64,000 bases of DNA from Neopusillimonas aromaticivorans (GCF_030344915.1 NZ_CP128233.1:1984001-2048000); one strand, 5' to 3'. Counted from the first letter of the stretch, positions 38,935 to 48,177 are shown. Numbers and translations are program-made. Notes: generated by a model from the sequence alone, not told the origin.

Positions 38935-40257
38935 TTACAGGTTGTACTTTTCTCGGGCCAGGTGGCCGATGCCGATCTGATCCAGAATGTGCATCGGGCA
39001 CATGAATGTGACGCGCACAACACCTGGCAGTCGGCTTATTTCAATAGAGCCGGTGATGGTTGCACGGTTCAGGATCTCTTCATAGGCGAGGCCAGTGATC
39101 TTTGCGGCGCGGCGCAGGCCTGTTTCGGTCGCTTCATTCAGGTTTTCACCGGAAGCCACAAAGGTGATCGGAGCGTTTTCCTCAATAGAGGTCTGCCCCC
39201 AATGAGCTGCCAGGGCCTGTATCTTGAGTTTTTGTTCTTTCGTGAACGGGCGTGCCATTTCTGGCAGATCTTCCAGATTTTGCAGAAGAATGGGGCCATC
39301 AAGTGTCAGGTTCTTGATGACTTCGACGCTGACTTCGGTCTCTCCCGACACGTCGGTGGCGTGACCCGCGATTTCGCCGTTGCCTTGCTGGGCATGCATA
39401 TCGCCCATGTAGATGCCGGCGCCTTTGATTTTGACGGGGCAAATCAGGATGGCGCCTTCACGTACCGAGTTCGTATCCATGTGACCGTCGGTTTTGGCAG
39501 CGTCGAGCGCTTCCTTCGTGAAGTTGTACTTGTGGGGTGCCCCGATCAGATACTGGCCGAAGTCAGCACAGTTGTGTGAGTCAGGCATGTCTTGTGAGGG
39601 TGTGGTGCCGATGTTGCCCAGAAATGGCTTCATGTGGGCAGCAACGCCAGGCATGTCGGCACGTGCTAGCGACAGGATCGAGTGCTGTGCCGAGTGAACG
39701 GGAAGACTGGACATTTCGTCGGCCTGACCGGCCAGTTTGTCGGCAATAGTCTGGTCAACGGTAATGCTGACCTTGTTTTGCGGGTCCAGAACAATGACAT
39801 AACCGTTGCGGAACCGGAATGCGCTGACCTCCGCACCACAGACGTCGCAATGGATGGCTTCCTCGCCAATGCCTTCCACGTGGCTGGCGGGATGTTCTGT
39901 TCCGCAGTTGGCACAAAACTTGGCCACAAAGGGGTCGCCATGATAGCGGCCTTCAACGAATTCCATTACGCCAGAAGACGTTGCGATGGAGGTAACCCGC
40001 ATTTTGTTGATTTTGATGGCCACGGCGTCGCCGACTTCTGCTCCTTCAACAGCGACGGGCAGAGTAACTTCGTGTCCTCCCTGAAAGGCGGGGGTAATCA
40101 TCGGACCCCAGCACCCCGGAGGTGTGCCCGTCTTGATGGTGCCGCCATTCTTGATGGGGCCGAGCATGGCCCGGCTGGGCCCGATGATTCCGCCGGAATA
40201 CTCGTTAACCGAGATATAGTCCAGCGCTTCGGTGTTTAAGGTGGTGTGTTCGCTCAT
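38935..40257 (-). CDS. Acetamidase/formamidase (FmdA/AmdA) family hydrolase with zinc-ribbon insert
   Basis: 440 residues, intact, first gene of the Rieske operon. FmdA-family core: GPMITPAFQGGHEVTLPV, PDSHNCADFGQYLIG, GAGIYMGDMHAQQGNGEIAGHA (metal-binding motif of the family) and VRVTFMCPMHILDQIGIGHLA. Inserted at residues ~111-145 is a zinc-ribbon-like module: Cys115-x2-Cys118 (FCANCGTEHP) and Cys137-x2-Cys140 (HCDVCGAE). The family hydrolyses formamide, acetamide and, in plants, indole-3-acetamide. The partner genes suggest an aromatic or heterocyclic amide or N-formyl compound rather than formamide itself. Start at ATG 40257; the operator-like site lies 105 bp upstream. Confidence 0.85.
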   Translation of the reverse strand: MSEHTTLNTEALDYISVNEYSGGIIGPSRAMLGPIKNGGTIKTGTPPGCWGPMITPAFQGGHEVTLPVAVEGAEVGDAVAIKINKMRVTSIATSSGVMEFVEGRYHGDPFVAKFCANCGTEHPASHVEGIGEEAIHCDVCGAEVSAFRFRNGYVIVLDPQNKVSITVDQTIADKLAGQADEMSSLPVHSAQHSILSLARADMPGVAAHMKPFLGNIGTTPSQDMPDSHNCADFGQYLIGAPHKYNFTKEALDAAKTDGHMDTNSVREGAILICPVKIKGAGIYMGDMHAQQGNGEIAGHATDVSGETEVSVEVIKNLTLDGPILLQNLEDLPEMARPFTKEQKLKIQALAAHWGQTSIEENAPITFVASGENLNEATETGLRRAAKITGLAYEEILNRATITGSIEISRLPGVVRVTFMCPMHILDQIGIGHLAREKYNL

Positions 40258-40361
40258 GCAGCGCTCCATTGCCAGAATCTAGCCAGTAAAGTCTTTATCG
40301 ACAGTCTGTATTCTGGACTTTGGGCGCTGCGTGAACTATTGGGGTGAATTGATAAAAGCAG

Positions 40362-40377
40362 TAAGGATAAGTACTTA
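40362..40377. promoter_or_regulatory. Operator-like site 2, TAAGGATAAGTACTTA
   Basis: Matches 13 of 16 bases of the site at 32126-32141 and contains the perfect palindrome TAAGTACTTA (40368-40377). It lies 105-120 bp upstream of the hydrolase ATG (minus strand), between the operon and the 3' end of thiC. With site 1 it brackets the whole island. Confidence 0.6.
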
Positions 40378-40398
40378 ATGCACCGGTGCGCAAAACGC

Positions 40399-41592
<1,194 letters not shown>

Positions 41593-41661
41593 GGTTGCTC
41601 CAAAGTGACACAAATGGAGCCGAAGAGGGAAGCGGCAGAGCGTGAACAGGCTGCGGAATGT

Positions 41662-41735
41662 GCTCCCAGCATCGGCATTATCCGTACTGGTACGAAGGGT
41701 TTTTCTCAACCTGCCCGAAGGCAAGTACCCCTGCA
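41662..41735 (-). promoter_or_regulatory. TPP riboswitch (THI element) of thiC
   Basis: On the minus strand the leader reads GGGGTAC ... GGTTGAGAAAAACCCTT, then GTACC, GTACGGATAATGCCG and ATGCTGGGAGC. This matches the conserved TPP-aptamer blocks (GGCTGAGA-like, ACCCTT, GGATAATGCC and closing GGGA). It ends about 70 bases before the thiC ATG. On TPP binding, such elements in proteobacteria usually sequester the ribosome-binding site or terminate transcription. Confidence 0.9.
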
Positions 41736-41744
41736 TGAGCGCGC

Positions 41745-41773
41745 AGTATAGACCATTGATCCGGTCAGGCCAA
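41745..41773 (-). promoter_or_regulatory. Candidate sigma-70 promoter of thiC
   Basis: On the minus strand TTGGCC (41773-41768) and TATACT (41750-41745) are separated by 17 bases, placing the transcript start just before the riboswitch aptamer. Confidence 0.6.
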
Positions 41774-41786
41774 ACCGGGGCGTGGC

Positions 41787-42176
41787 TTAGCGCAACCCTT
41801 GATTGCTTTTGGCCAGCGCCAGGATCATGTCTTCGATCATTTGTTTCTGGTCAGCCGACAGGCTGTGGAAGGTGCCAGGCATGACACGTGAAAAAGGCCA
41901 GTCGATGCTGTGGATATCGCTTGGCAGTGCGCCGGGGTCATTCAGGGAGGACGGGGAATGAAGCGCTTGTTCCATCGGGCCGATGCCTTCTTCCAGCCAT
42001 AACGGGTTGACCTGAAGTGCCTTCGCCAGCTTGAGTATGTTGCGTGATTTTTCCCTGAAGCGCTGTTCGTAGTTCGAAATGGCGCCTTGCGACAAGCCGG
42101 CCGCCTTGGCCAGTTCTGTCTGGTTCATGTGTCGCAAAGTGCGGGCGTAACGAAGTCGTTCGGCGAAAGTATTCAC
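41787..42176 (-). CDS. XRE-family transcriptional regulator, probably autoregulated
   Basis: 129 residues. N-terminal XRE helix-turn-helix: FAERLRYARTLRHMNQTELAK, AAGLSQGAISNYEQRFREKS, ILKLAKALQVNPLWLEEG. The C-terminal half is a short effector or dimerisation tail (MIEDMILALAKSN). The start is GTG 42176, inside the first of three palindromic operator-like sites ATCAC-N4-GTGAT, so it likely represses itself and perhaps the divergent regulator gene. It resembles phage-CI-like or stress repressors, but no prophage genes are nearby. Confidence 0.85.
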   Translation of the reverse strand: MNTFAERLRYARTLRHMNQTELAKAAGLSQGAISNYEQRFREKSRNILKLAKALQVNPLWLEEGIGPMEQALHSPSSLNDPGALPSDIHSIDWPFSRVMPGTFHSLSADQKQMIEDMILALAKSNQGLR

Positions 42177-42236
42177 AAACGTGATTGAAACGCGTCATTC
42201 AATCACGTTGGTAATAAACAAAATCACGAATGTGAT
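42172..42236. promoter_or_regulatory. Three-site operator array, consensus ATCAC-N4-GTGAT
   Basis: 14-bp palindromes at 42172-42185 (TTCACAAACGTGAT), 42202-42215 (ATCACGTTGGTAAT) and 42223-42236 (ATCACGAATGTGAT). The first covers the GTG start of the XRE gene. Sites 1 and 2 also embed a longer perfect 12-bp inverted repeat, AACGTGATTGAA (42178-42189) / TTCAATCACGTT (42198-42209). Confidence 0.75.
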
Positions 42237-42335
42237 GTACAAGTTAAATTCATTACTGTCATTTCTGAAGAGTCTGTTCATGCGCCAGAATTTTTCAAAC
42301 TGTTATCATCGTCATATCCATGCCTGGAGGCTGCC

Positions 42336-43094
42336 GTGCCATCACCCGTAATTCTTTGGTACAAGCCTGAAAGCTCGTCATCCAGGGTGTCTCTTCGTGA
42401 TCTTTCCCTCGCGTGCCAGACGCTCGGCACTGCCGGGTTTGAGCACATCACCTGCAGCAATGCTTCTCAGTTGTTATCAAAGGCTGAACGGATCAGCCGG
42501 GGTTATGTGACGTCAAACGGGGGGTATGGCTGGATGCTGGTCGTGTTGTGTGCCAGTCTTGCAGAAAATGCCGCCCTCGCTCATTTGTTGCGTGCTGGGA
42601 TGCCATCAATGGGGCTGGTGGCGTGCGTGCCCGATCAACGTGAATCGACCTGTTTGTTGGCCTTGCAGTCGGGCATTGACGCCTGGTTCACCCCTGACGC
42701 TTCTGAACAGTTGGTGGTGGCGACGATGTTTTCGTTGCTGCGCCGTATGGGTGGTGTCGACCCGTTGGTGCTGCCGGGTGCTGATTCAAGCGGTTGGCAA
42801 TTGGTTGATCATGCCTGGAAACTGCAATTGCCTTCCGGAGAACAGGTGACCCTGACGACTCTGGAGCGAGCGTTCATGCTGGCCCTGACGTCATGCGAAG
42901 GCCGTAGCGCAACGCATGAACAGCTGACGAGCACGATGGGTCTTCACGACGTCGCCGCCGGGGCAGAAATCGGTCGCGAGCGTATCAGTGTGATGGTGAG
43001 CCGGCTGCGGCGCAAAGTGAAAGCCCTCGGTGCCGAGCTGCCGGTCAGGTCGTTGCACGGCAAGGGGTATCTGTTTAACGGCCCGATGCCTTGA
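42336..43094 (+). CDS. OmpR/PhoB-type winged-helix regulator with an atypical N-terminal domain
   Basis: 252 residues. The C-terminal winged helix is clear (~residues 160-250): LTTLERAFMLALTSCEGRS, ERISVMVSRLRRKVKALG, PVRSLHGKGYLFNG. The N-terminal ~130 residues look like a degenerate receiver: VILWYKPESSSSRVSLRDLSL, WMLVVLCASLAENAALAHLL, VPDQRESTCLLALQSGIDAWF. The usual acidic pair, phospho-Asp and Lys are not seen, so control by phosphorylation is unlikely. GTG start behind TGGAGG. Divergent from the XRE gene, facing its operator array. Targets unknown. Confidence 0.8.
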   Translation: MPSPVILWYKPESSSSRVSLRDLSLACQTLGTAGFEHITCSNASQLLSKAERISRGYVTSNGGYGWMLVVLCASLAENAALAHLLRAGMPSMGLVACVPDQRESTCLLALQSGIDAWFTPDASEQLVVATMFSLLRRMGGVDPLVLPGADSSGWQLVDHAWKLQLPSGEQVTLTTLERAFMLALTSCEGRSATHEQLTSTMGLHDVAAGAEIGRERISVMVSRLRRKVKALGAELPVRSLHGKGYLFNGPMP

Positions 43095-43172
43095 CGGGCG
43101 TATATAGTGCTGTTGCGTGGCCTTGACGTACTGATGCGTTGCCGATGACACAGATCGGCAACGACCATCGCA

Positions 43173-44312
43173 TTAGCCGGTACTGCGCAAGAACACCATA
43201 TTGTCGCGATGCATCAGTTCGGCATCTGACATGCTGCCCAGGATTTCAGGGATGCGTGCGGTGGGTTGGCGCATGATGCGGCGGGTATCCGTGGCCGAGT
43301 AATTGATCAGGCCGCGACCGCATTCACGACCCTGCAGGTCAACGCAGGCCACGACGTCACCCCGTTCAAAGTCGCCTTCGACATCAATGACGCCAATGGG
43401 TAACAGGCTTTTGCGCCCCACTGTAAGTGCTTTGACTGCGCCGTCGTCAAGGGTAATTTTGCCGCGCAGCCGCAGATGGTTGGCAATCCAGCGCTGGCGT
43501 GCTGAACGCACTGGTAGCTGGGCACGCAATTCGCTGCCGACACGTTCCCCGTTTCCAAGGCGCTGAAGTACGTGGGGTTCACGTCCGGAGGCGATGATGG
43601 TATGCGCCCCGCTGTTGGCCGCCCGTTTGGCCGCCAGCACTTTGGTCAGCATGCCGCCGGTGCCGATGGTGCTGCCGGCGCCTCCGGCCATGGTTTCGAG
43701 TGCAGGGTCGCCGGCCTGGGCAACCTCGATGAGTTCGGCATCGGGGTTCTTGCGGGGGTCTGCGCTGTACAAACCACGCTGATCAGTCAGGATGATCAGG
43801 GCGTCGGCTTCGATGAGGTTGGTGACCAGGGCGCCCAATGTGTCGTTGTCGCCGAACCGGATTTCATCGGTAACCACAGTGTCGTTTTCATTGACGATGG
43901 GAACGACACCCAGCGACAGCAGGGTATACAGGGTTGTGCGTGCGTTCAGGTAACGCTCGCGGTCAGCCAGGTCTTCGTGGGTAAGCAGGATTTGCGCGGT
44001 ACGAATACCGTGCCGTGCAAAAGCAACTTCGTAGGCTTGCACCAGCCCCATCTGCCCGACAGCAGCTGCCGCTTGCAGTTCATGCATGGCTTGAGGGCGC
44101 TTTGTCCAGCCCAACCGGGCCATTCCCTCGGCAATGGCGCCGCTGGACACCAGCACCAGTTCACGACCTTGATGATGCAAGGCGGCTATTTGTGCGGCCC
44201 ATTCGCCAACCGCAACGAGGTCGATGCCTCGCCCTTCGTTGGTGACCAGAGAGGAGCCGACTTTGGCAACAATGCGTTTGGATCGGGCGACAACAGAAGT
44301 CTCGGAAGACAT
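43173..44312 (-). CDS. proB: Glutamate 5-kinase ProB
   Basis: First enzyme of proline synthesis, phosphorylating glutamate. 379 residues, intact. Amino-acid kinase domain: RIVAKVGSSLVTNEGRGID, LVLVSSGAIAEGMARLG, PIVNENDTVVTDEIRFGDNDTLGA and GTGGMLTKVLAAKRA. The C-terminal PUA domain spans ~residues 280-375 (GKITLDDGAVKAL). Start at ATG 44312. It follows obgE in the order rplU-rpmA-obgE-proB; an intercistronic hairpin lies in the 86-bp gap. Confidence 0.96.
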   Translation of the reverse strand: MSSETSVVARSKRIVAKVGSSLVTNEGRGIDLVAVGEWAAQIAALHHQGRELVLVSSGAIAEGMARLGWTKRPQAMHELQAAAAVGQMGLVQAYEVAFARHGIRTAQILLTHEDLADRERYLNARTTLYTLLSLGVVPIVNENDTVVTDEIRFGDNDTLGALVTNLIEADALIILTDQRGLYSADPRKNPDAELIEVAQAGDPALETMAGGAGSTIGTGGMLTKVLAAKRAANSGAHTIIASGREPHVLQRLGNGERVGSELRAQLPVRSARQRWIANHLRLRGKITLDDGAVKALTVGRKSLLPIGVIDVEGDFERGDVVACVDLQGRECGRGLINYSATDTRRIMRQPTARIPEILGSMSDAELMHRDNMVFLRSTG

Positions 44313-44368
44313 GGATGAAGCGAGCCTGTACAGAGAAAACGGGTTAGTGGTAAGCGTGCAGTCGGGCG

Positions 44369-44393
44369 GCGGCCATGGGCATGACATGGCCGC
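44369..44393 (-). other. Intercistronic hairpin between obgE and proB
   Basis: GCGGCCATG (44369-44377), 7-base loop, CATGGCCGC (44385-44393): a perfect 9-bp stem just after the obgE stop, without a T run. It may stabilise the obgE 3' end or tune proB expression. Confidence 0.45.
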
Positions 44394-44398
44394 TGGTC

Positions 44399-45511
44399 TC
44401 AGGCTGGGTCGGCAGGCCCGCGGGTTTCGTCGAAACGCGGATCTTCGGCAACATAGGAGCCGTCGGCCTTGTCAGATTCGGTATTCTCGCGTTGCCGTTC
44501 GGTATCGAGCCAGTCTTGAAGTGCCCAGACCAGGTCCTGGGTGCCTTCACCGGTCAGGCCGGAAATGATGAAGACCGGACCTTGCCAGTTCAGGGCCTTG
44601 CAGATACGTTTTTTGACGTCATCGGGGTTGGGCACCATGTCAAGTTTGTTAAGCACCAGCCAGCGTGGTTTTTCAAACAGGGCCGGGTCGTATTTGCGCA
44701 GTTCTTCGACAATGGCTTTGGCGCCTTCGACGGCCGGCTCGACAGGATCAATGTCAGGGTCAGGTGAAGCCACATCGACCAGATGCAGCAGCACGCGGGT
44801 ACGTGACAGGTGGCGCAGGAACAGATGGCCCAGTGCCGGCGCCTTCCGAGGCACCTTCGATAAGGCCGGGAATGTCAGCAATCACGAAGCTGCGCGATTC
44901 GGACGTGCGTACCACCCCAGGTTGGGGTGAAGCGTGGTGAACGGGTAGTCGGCAATTTTCGGCTTGGCGTTCGATACCCGGCTGATGAACGTGGATTTAC
45001 CGGCGTTGGGCAGCCCCAGCAGCCCTACATCGGCCAGTACTTTCAGTTCGAAGCGCAAACGACGCTGTTCGCCTTCCTGGCCGTAGGTAAACTGCTTGGG
45101 CGCCCGGTTCGTGCTGGACTTGAAGTGGATGTTGCCACGACCGCCTTCGCCGCCTGCAGCCAGCGTGACCTGTTCACCGTTTCGGTCAAGGTCGAACAGT
45201 TGTTCGCCGGTGTCAGCGTCGAAAATTGTCGTGCCGACTGGAACACGCAGAACAATGTCGGGTGCGCCGGCACCGTACTGGTCGGAGCCACGGCCGTTTT
45301 CGCCATTCTTGGCGCGATGCAGGCGTGCGTAGCGAAAATCGATGAGGGTGTTGATGTTGCGGTCGGCTACAGCATAAATGCTGCCGCCACGCCCGCCATC
45401 GCCACCGTCAGGCCCGCCTTTGGGGATGAACTTTTCGCGGCGAAAGCTCGCGGCGCCGTTACCGCCTTTGCCGGCAATAACTTCAATGGTGGCTTCGTCG
45501 ACGAATTTCAT
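44399..45511 (-). CDS. obgE: GTPase ObgE/CgtA (two frameshifts)
   Basis: Essential ribosome-assembly GTPase. Glycine-rich Obg domain (~1-158): GKGGNGAASFRREKFIPKGGP, GGEGGRGNIHFKSSTN. G domain: GLPNAGKSTFIS (G1), YPFTTLHPNLG (G2), DIPGLIEGASEGAGLG (G3), NKLD (G4). Breaks near 44918 (one G lost, restoring LGVVRTSESRSF) and near 44844 (one extra base within GAGLGHLFLRH). Repaired length ~371 residues. Breaks in an essential gene support the sequence-error reading. It is separated from rpmA by a terminator. Confidence 0.95.
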
Positions 45512-45554
45512 GGGGCCTGCTGTTATTAAAGGTTAAGTGTTTATTCTAAAACAA

Positions 45555-45580
45555 AAAGCCCTACCGGCTGGTAGGGCTTT
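45555..45580 (-). terminator. Terminator after rpmA
   Basis: Minus-strand stem AAAGCCCTACC / GGTAGGGCTTT (11 bp, positions 45580-45570 and 45565-45555) with a 4-base loop, followed by TTGTTTTAG. It lies 20 bp after the rpmA stop and before obgE, which then needs its own promoter or read-through. Confidence 0.85.
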
Positions 45581-45599
45581 GCGCGCAAGATTGCAGGAC

Positions 45600-45860
45600 T
45601 TATTCAGCCGATACAACCGAGACGGTGCGCTTGTTCAGTGCGCCCTTGATGGCGAACTTGACGTGGCCGTCGACCAGCGAGAACAGTGTGTGGTCTTTGC
45701 CCATGCCGACGTTGACGCCAGGGTGGAATTCTGTACCACGCTGACGAACAATAATGGAACCGGCATTGATGGCCTGGCCACCAAACACCTTAACACCCAG
45801 TCGTTTCGCTTGTGAGTCGCGACCGTTCCGCGTAGAGCCGCCGCCTTTCTTTTGTGCCAT
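45600..45860 (-). CDS. rpmA: 50S ribosomal protein L27
   Basis: 86-residue large-subunit protein whose N terminus reaches the peptidyl-transferase centre. Starts MAQKKGGGSTRNGRDSQAKR, then GVKVFGGQAINAGSIIVRQRG and FHPGVNVGMGKDHTLFSL, all diagnostic. Intact. 28 bp after rplU, as in nearly all bacteria. Confidence 0.98.
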   Translation of the reverse strand: MAQKKGGGSTRNGRDSQAKRLGVKVFGGQAINAGSIIVRQRGTEFHPGVNVGMGKDHTLFSLVDGHVKFAIKGALNKRTVSVVSAE

Positions 45861-45888
45861 GTTTAGCTCCTGATAGCCGAGTTCGAAA

Positions 45889-46200
45889 TTACGCGTTTAC
45901 CGCGTCGATGCGAACTTCAGTGTAGTTTTGACGATGGCCTTGACGCTTCTGGTAGTGCTTGCGACGGCGCATTTTGAAGATTTTGACCTTGTCATGACGA
46001 CCTTGTGCAAGAACTGTTGCCTTGACCACAGCGCCAGCAACCAAAGGTGTACCAATTTTCAATTGTTCACCTTCGCCAACCGACAATACCTGGTCCAGCG
46101 AGATTTCTTGTCCAATGTCAGCCGGTATCTGTTCTATCTTGAGTTTTTGGCCAGGGGCAACACGATACTGTTTGCCACCGGTTTTTATGACCGCGTACAT
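45889..46200 (-). CDS. rplU: 50S ribosomal protein L21
   Basis: 103-residue 23S-rRNA-binding protein. Starts MYAVIKTGGKQYRVAPGQKL and ends KRQGHRQNYTEVRIDAV, with the KVKIFKMRRRKHYQKRQGHR basic patch. Intact. Start at ATG 46200 rather than the in-frame upstream codon at 46248. First gene of rplU-rpmA, with a strong promoter directly upstream. Confidence 0.98.
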   Translation of the reverse strand: MYAVIKTGGKQYRVAPGQKLKIEQIPADIGQEISLDQVLSVGEGEQLKIGTPLVAGAVVKATVLAQGRHDKVKIFKMRRRKHYQKRQGHRQNYTEVRIDAVNA

Positions 46201-46247
46201 GTGGGATACCTCAGTAAATAAGTTTTTGGCAAAACGCCAAGCCTGCA

Positions 46248-46277
46248 ATTATCACCTGAAAAAGTGTTTTAAGTCAA
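46248..46277 (-). promoter_or_regulatory. Sigma-70 promoter of rplU-rpmA
   Basis: Minus strand: TTGACT (46277-46272), 18-base spacer, GATAAT (46253-46248). The leader that follows contains a small hairpin TTGGC/GCCAA (46240-46236 and 46230-46226), about 26 bases before the rplU ATG. Confidence 0.75.
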
Positions 46278-46361
46278 CAGCTAAGACGGTAAGGCTGTCT
46301 GCGCACAGGTGGCTTGCCACGCCGTTCGCGGCCACCCGGCAGTGGGGTGTGCTGTTGCCGA

Positions 46362-47588
46362 TTATGAGCGATAGTCGGCGTTGATGCTGACGTAGTCGTG
46401 CGAGAAGTCGCAGGTATAGACTGTTTCTGCGGCGTTGCCGCGGCCCAGTGCAATACGCACGACAATTTCGGCTTCTTTCATGATGCGCTGGCCGTCTTCT
46501 TCGCGGTAGTCGGGGTTGCGCTGGCCATGGCTGGCAACCAGTACGTCGCCCAGCCACAGGTTCACGTTACCGACATCCAGGTCGGTGATGCCGGCGTAGC
46601 CAATGGCGGCCAGGATGCGGCCAAGGTTTGGGTCGCTGGCGTAAAACGCGGTTTTGACCAGTGGTGAATGTGCAACAGCGTAGGCCACCTTGAGGGCCTC
46701 TTCGGTTGTGTTCGCTTGTTCAACGTGGATGGTCATGAATTTGGTTGCACCCTCGGCGTCGCGCACGATTTTGGTCGCCAGTTCAAGGGCGGCATCGGCC
46801 AGAGCGTGATAGAGCTCGGCAAAATGAGGGTGTTCGCGCGAGTCGATGCGCAGACCGCTTTGCCCGCTGGCCATGACGATGAACGAATCGTTGGTCGATG
46901 TGTCGCCGTCGACGGTGATGCGATTGAATGACTGGTTCGCCAGGTCGGTGGCGACGGACTTGAGCAGTTCCGGGGCGATGCCGGCATCGGTGGCCAGGTA
47001 GCCCAGCATGGTGGCCATGTTGGGTTTGATCATGCCGGCGCCTTTGCTGATGCCAGTGATGGTGATTGTGTGCCCGCCGATGCTGAGTTGCTTCGAGCTG
47101 ATCTTGGGCAGGGTGTCGGTGGTCATGATGCCGTGTGCCGCGTCAAACCAATTGTTCGGGCCCAGGTTGCCGATGGCGGCGGGCAGGGCGGAGACCAAAC
47201 GATCTACGGGCAGTGGCTCGAGAATCACGCCGGTGGAAAAAGGCAGGATCTGTTCCGGGGCCAGGTTCAACAGTTTGGCCAGGGCGTCACAGGTGTCTTG
47301 CGTGGCTTTTAAGCCAAGCGCACCCGTACCGGCATTGGCATTGCCGGTGTTGATGACGAGGGCGCGGATTTCTGCCCCGCTGGCCAGGTGGGCCTCGCAA
47401 ACCTGAACCGGTGCGGCACGGAAGCGGTTTTGTGTAAACACGCCGGCAACGGCGGTGCCGGCCGACAGTGTGAAGACGGTCAGGTCTTTGCGATTGGCTT
47501 TGCGGATGCCGGCTTCGGCAATGCCGATATCGATGCCCGCTACCGGGTAAATGCTGGACTGATCAGGGATGTGCAGATTGACGGCCAT
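46362..47588 (-). CDS. argJ: Bifunctional glutamate N-acetyltransferase / amino-acid acetyltransferase ArgJ
   Basis: Arginine-pathway enzyme recycling the acetyl group from N-acetylornithine to glutamate. 408 residues, intact. The autocleavage motif is in KGAGMIKPNMATMLGYLATD (cut before the Thr of ATML). Other motifs: VINTGNANAGTGALGLKA, ITVDGDTSTNDSFIVMASG and the C-terminal YTCDFSHDYVSINADYRS. It is located just beyond the rplU promoter. Related genomes usually place it beside the AAA ATPase gene found here at 23.3 kb. Confidence 0.96.
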   Translation of the reverse strand: MAVNLHIPDQSSIYPVAGIDIGIAEAGIRKANRKDLTVFTLSAGTAVAGVFTQNRFRAAPVQVCEAHLASGAEIRALVINTGNANAGTGALGLKATQDTCDALAKLLNLAPEQILPFSTGVILEPLPVDRLVSALPAAIGNLGPNNWFDAAHGIMTTDTLPKISSKQLSIGGHTITITGISKGAGMIKPNMATMLGYLATDAGIAPELLKSVATDLANQSFNRITVDGDTSTNDSFIVMASGQSGLRIDSREHPHFAELYHALADAALELATKIVRDAEGATKFMTIHVEQANTTEEALKVAYAVAHSPLVKTAFYASDPNLGRILAAIGYAGITDLDVGNVNLWLGDVLVASHGQRNPDYREEDGQRIMKEAEIVVRIALGRGNAAETVYTCDFSHDYVSINADYRS

Positions 47589-47663
47589 GGCGCAACTCTT
47601 ACAGAAAAATGGGCCCGCATACGCGAGTAAACAGCCATTTTATAGCAGGCGCTGCGCGCTTCG

Positions 47664-48177
47664 TCAGCCGCGTGAGCCCAGCCGGGTCTGGGCCAGGAGT
47701 TTCAGTTCGCCGAGGGCCTCAAACATGGATTTACGGCTCTTGTCAGACAAACCGTTAAACAGAACCTGAATCCAGTGTTCGTGGGCATCGGCCATTTTCT
47801 GGAAGGCGCGTCGACCTTTTGGGGTCAGGCGGATGATCGAGCTGCGACGGTCAGAGGCCACTTTGAGGCGCTCGACATAGCCTTCCTTTTCAAGCTGGTC
47901 GGTGATGCCTGTGATATTGCCGTTGGTCACCATCATGTGGCGCGAGAGTTCGCTCATTTTCATCCCTTCAGGCACACGTTGCAGCTGGGCCATCAAGTCA
48001 AAGCGGGGCAGGGTGGTTTCGAATTCAGTGCGCAGGCGGCTGCGGATGTCACCTTCGATCAGGGTGCAGCAGGTCAGAAGGCGCAGCCAAAGACGCAGGC
48101 CGTCATGATCATCGGGGCCCGCACGCGACTCGAGATCGGGTGGGGAAGTTCGTCGGTAACCGGGTGAGGAGAGTTCA
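47664..48177 (-). CDS. MarR-family regulator of the 2-aminobenzoyl-CoA pathway (one frameshift)
   Basis: ~171-residue winged-helix regulator. Core: RLRTEFETTLPRFDLMAQLQR, MKMSELSRHMMVTNGNITGIT, VERLKVASDRRSSIIRLTPKG (wing). Break near 48137: one C lost on the coding strand; repair joins MNSPHPVTDELPHP to DLESRAGPDDHDG. Start at ATG 48177. Divergent from the anthranilate-CoA operon, with matching half-palindromes between them. MarR regulators of aromatic acyl-CoA pathways are commonly relieved by the CoA-thioester intermediate, here probably 2-aminobenzoyl-CoA (inference). Confidence 0.85.

Noticed and set aside
43572..44318. Long plus-strand frame over proB
   Set aside because: Antisense to intact, highly conserved proB.
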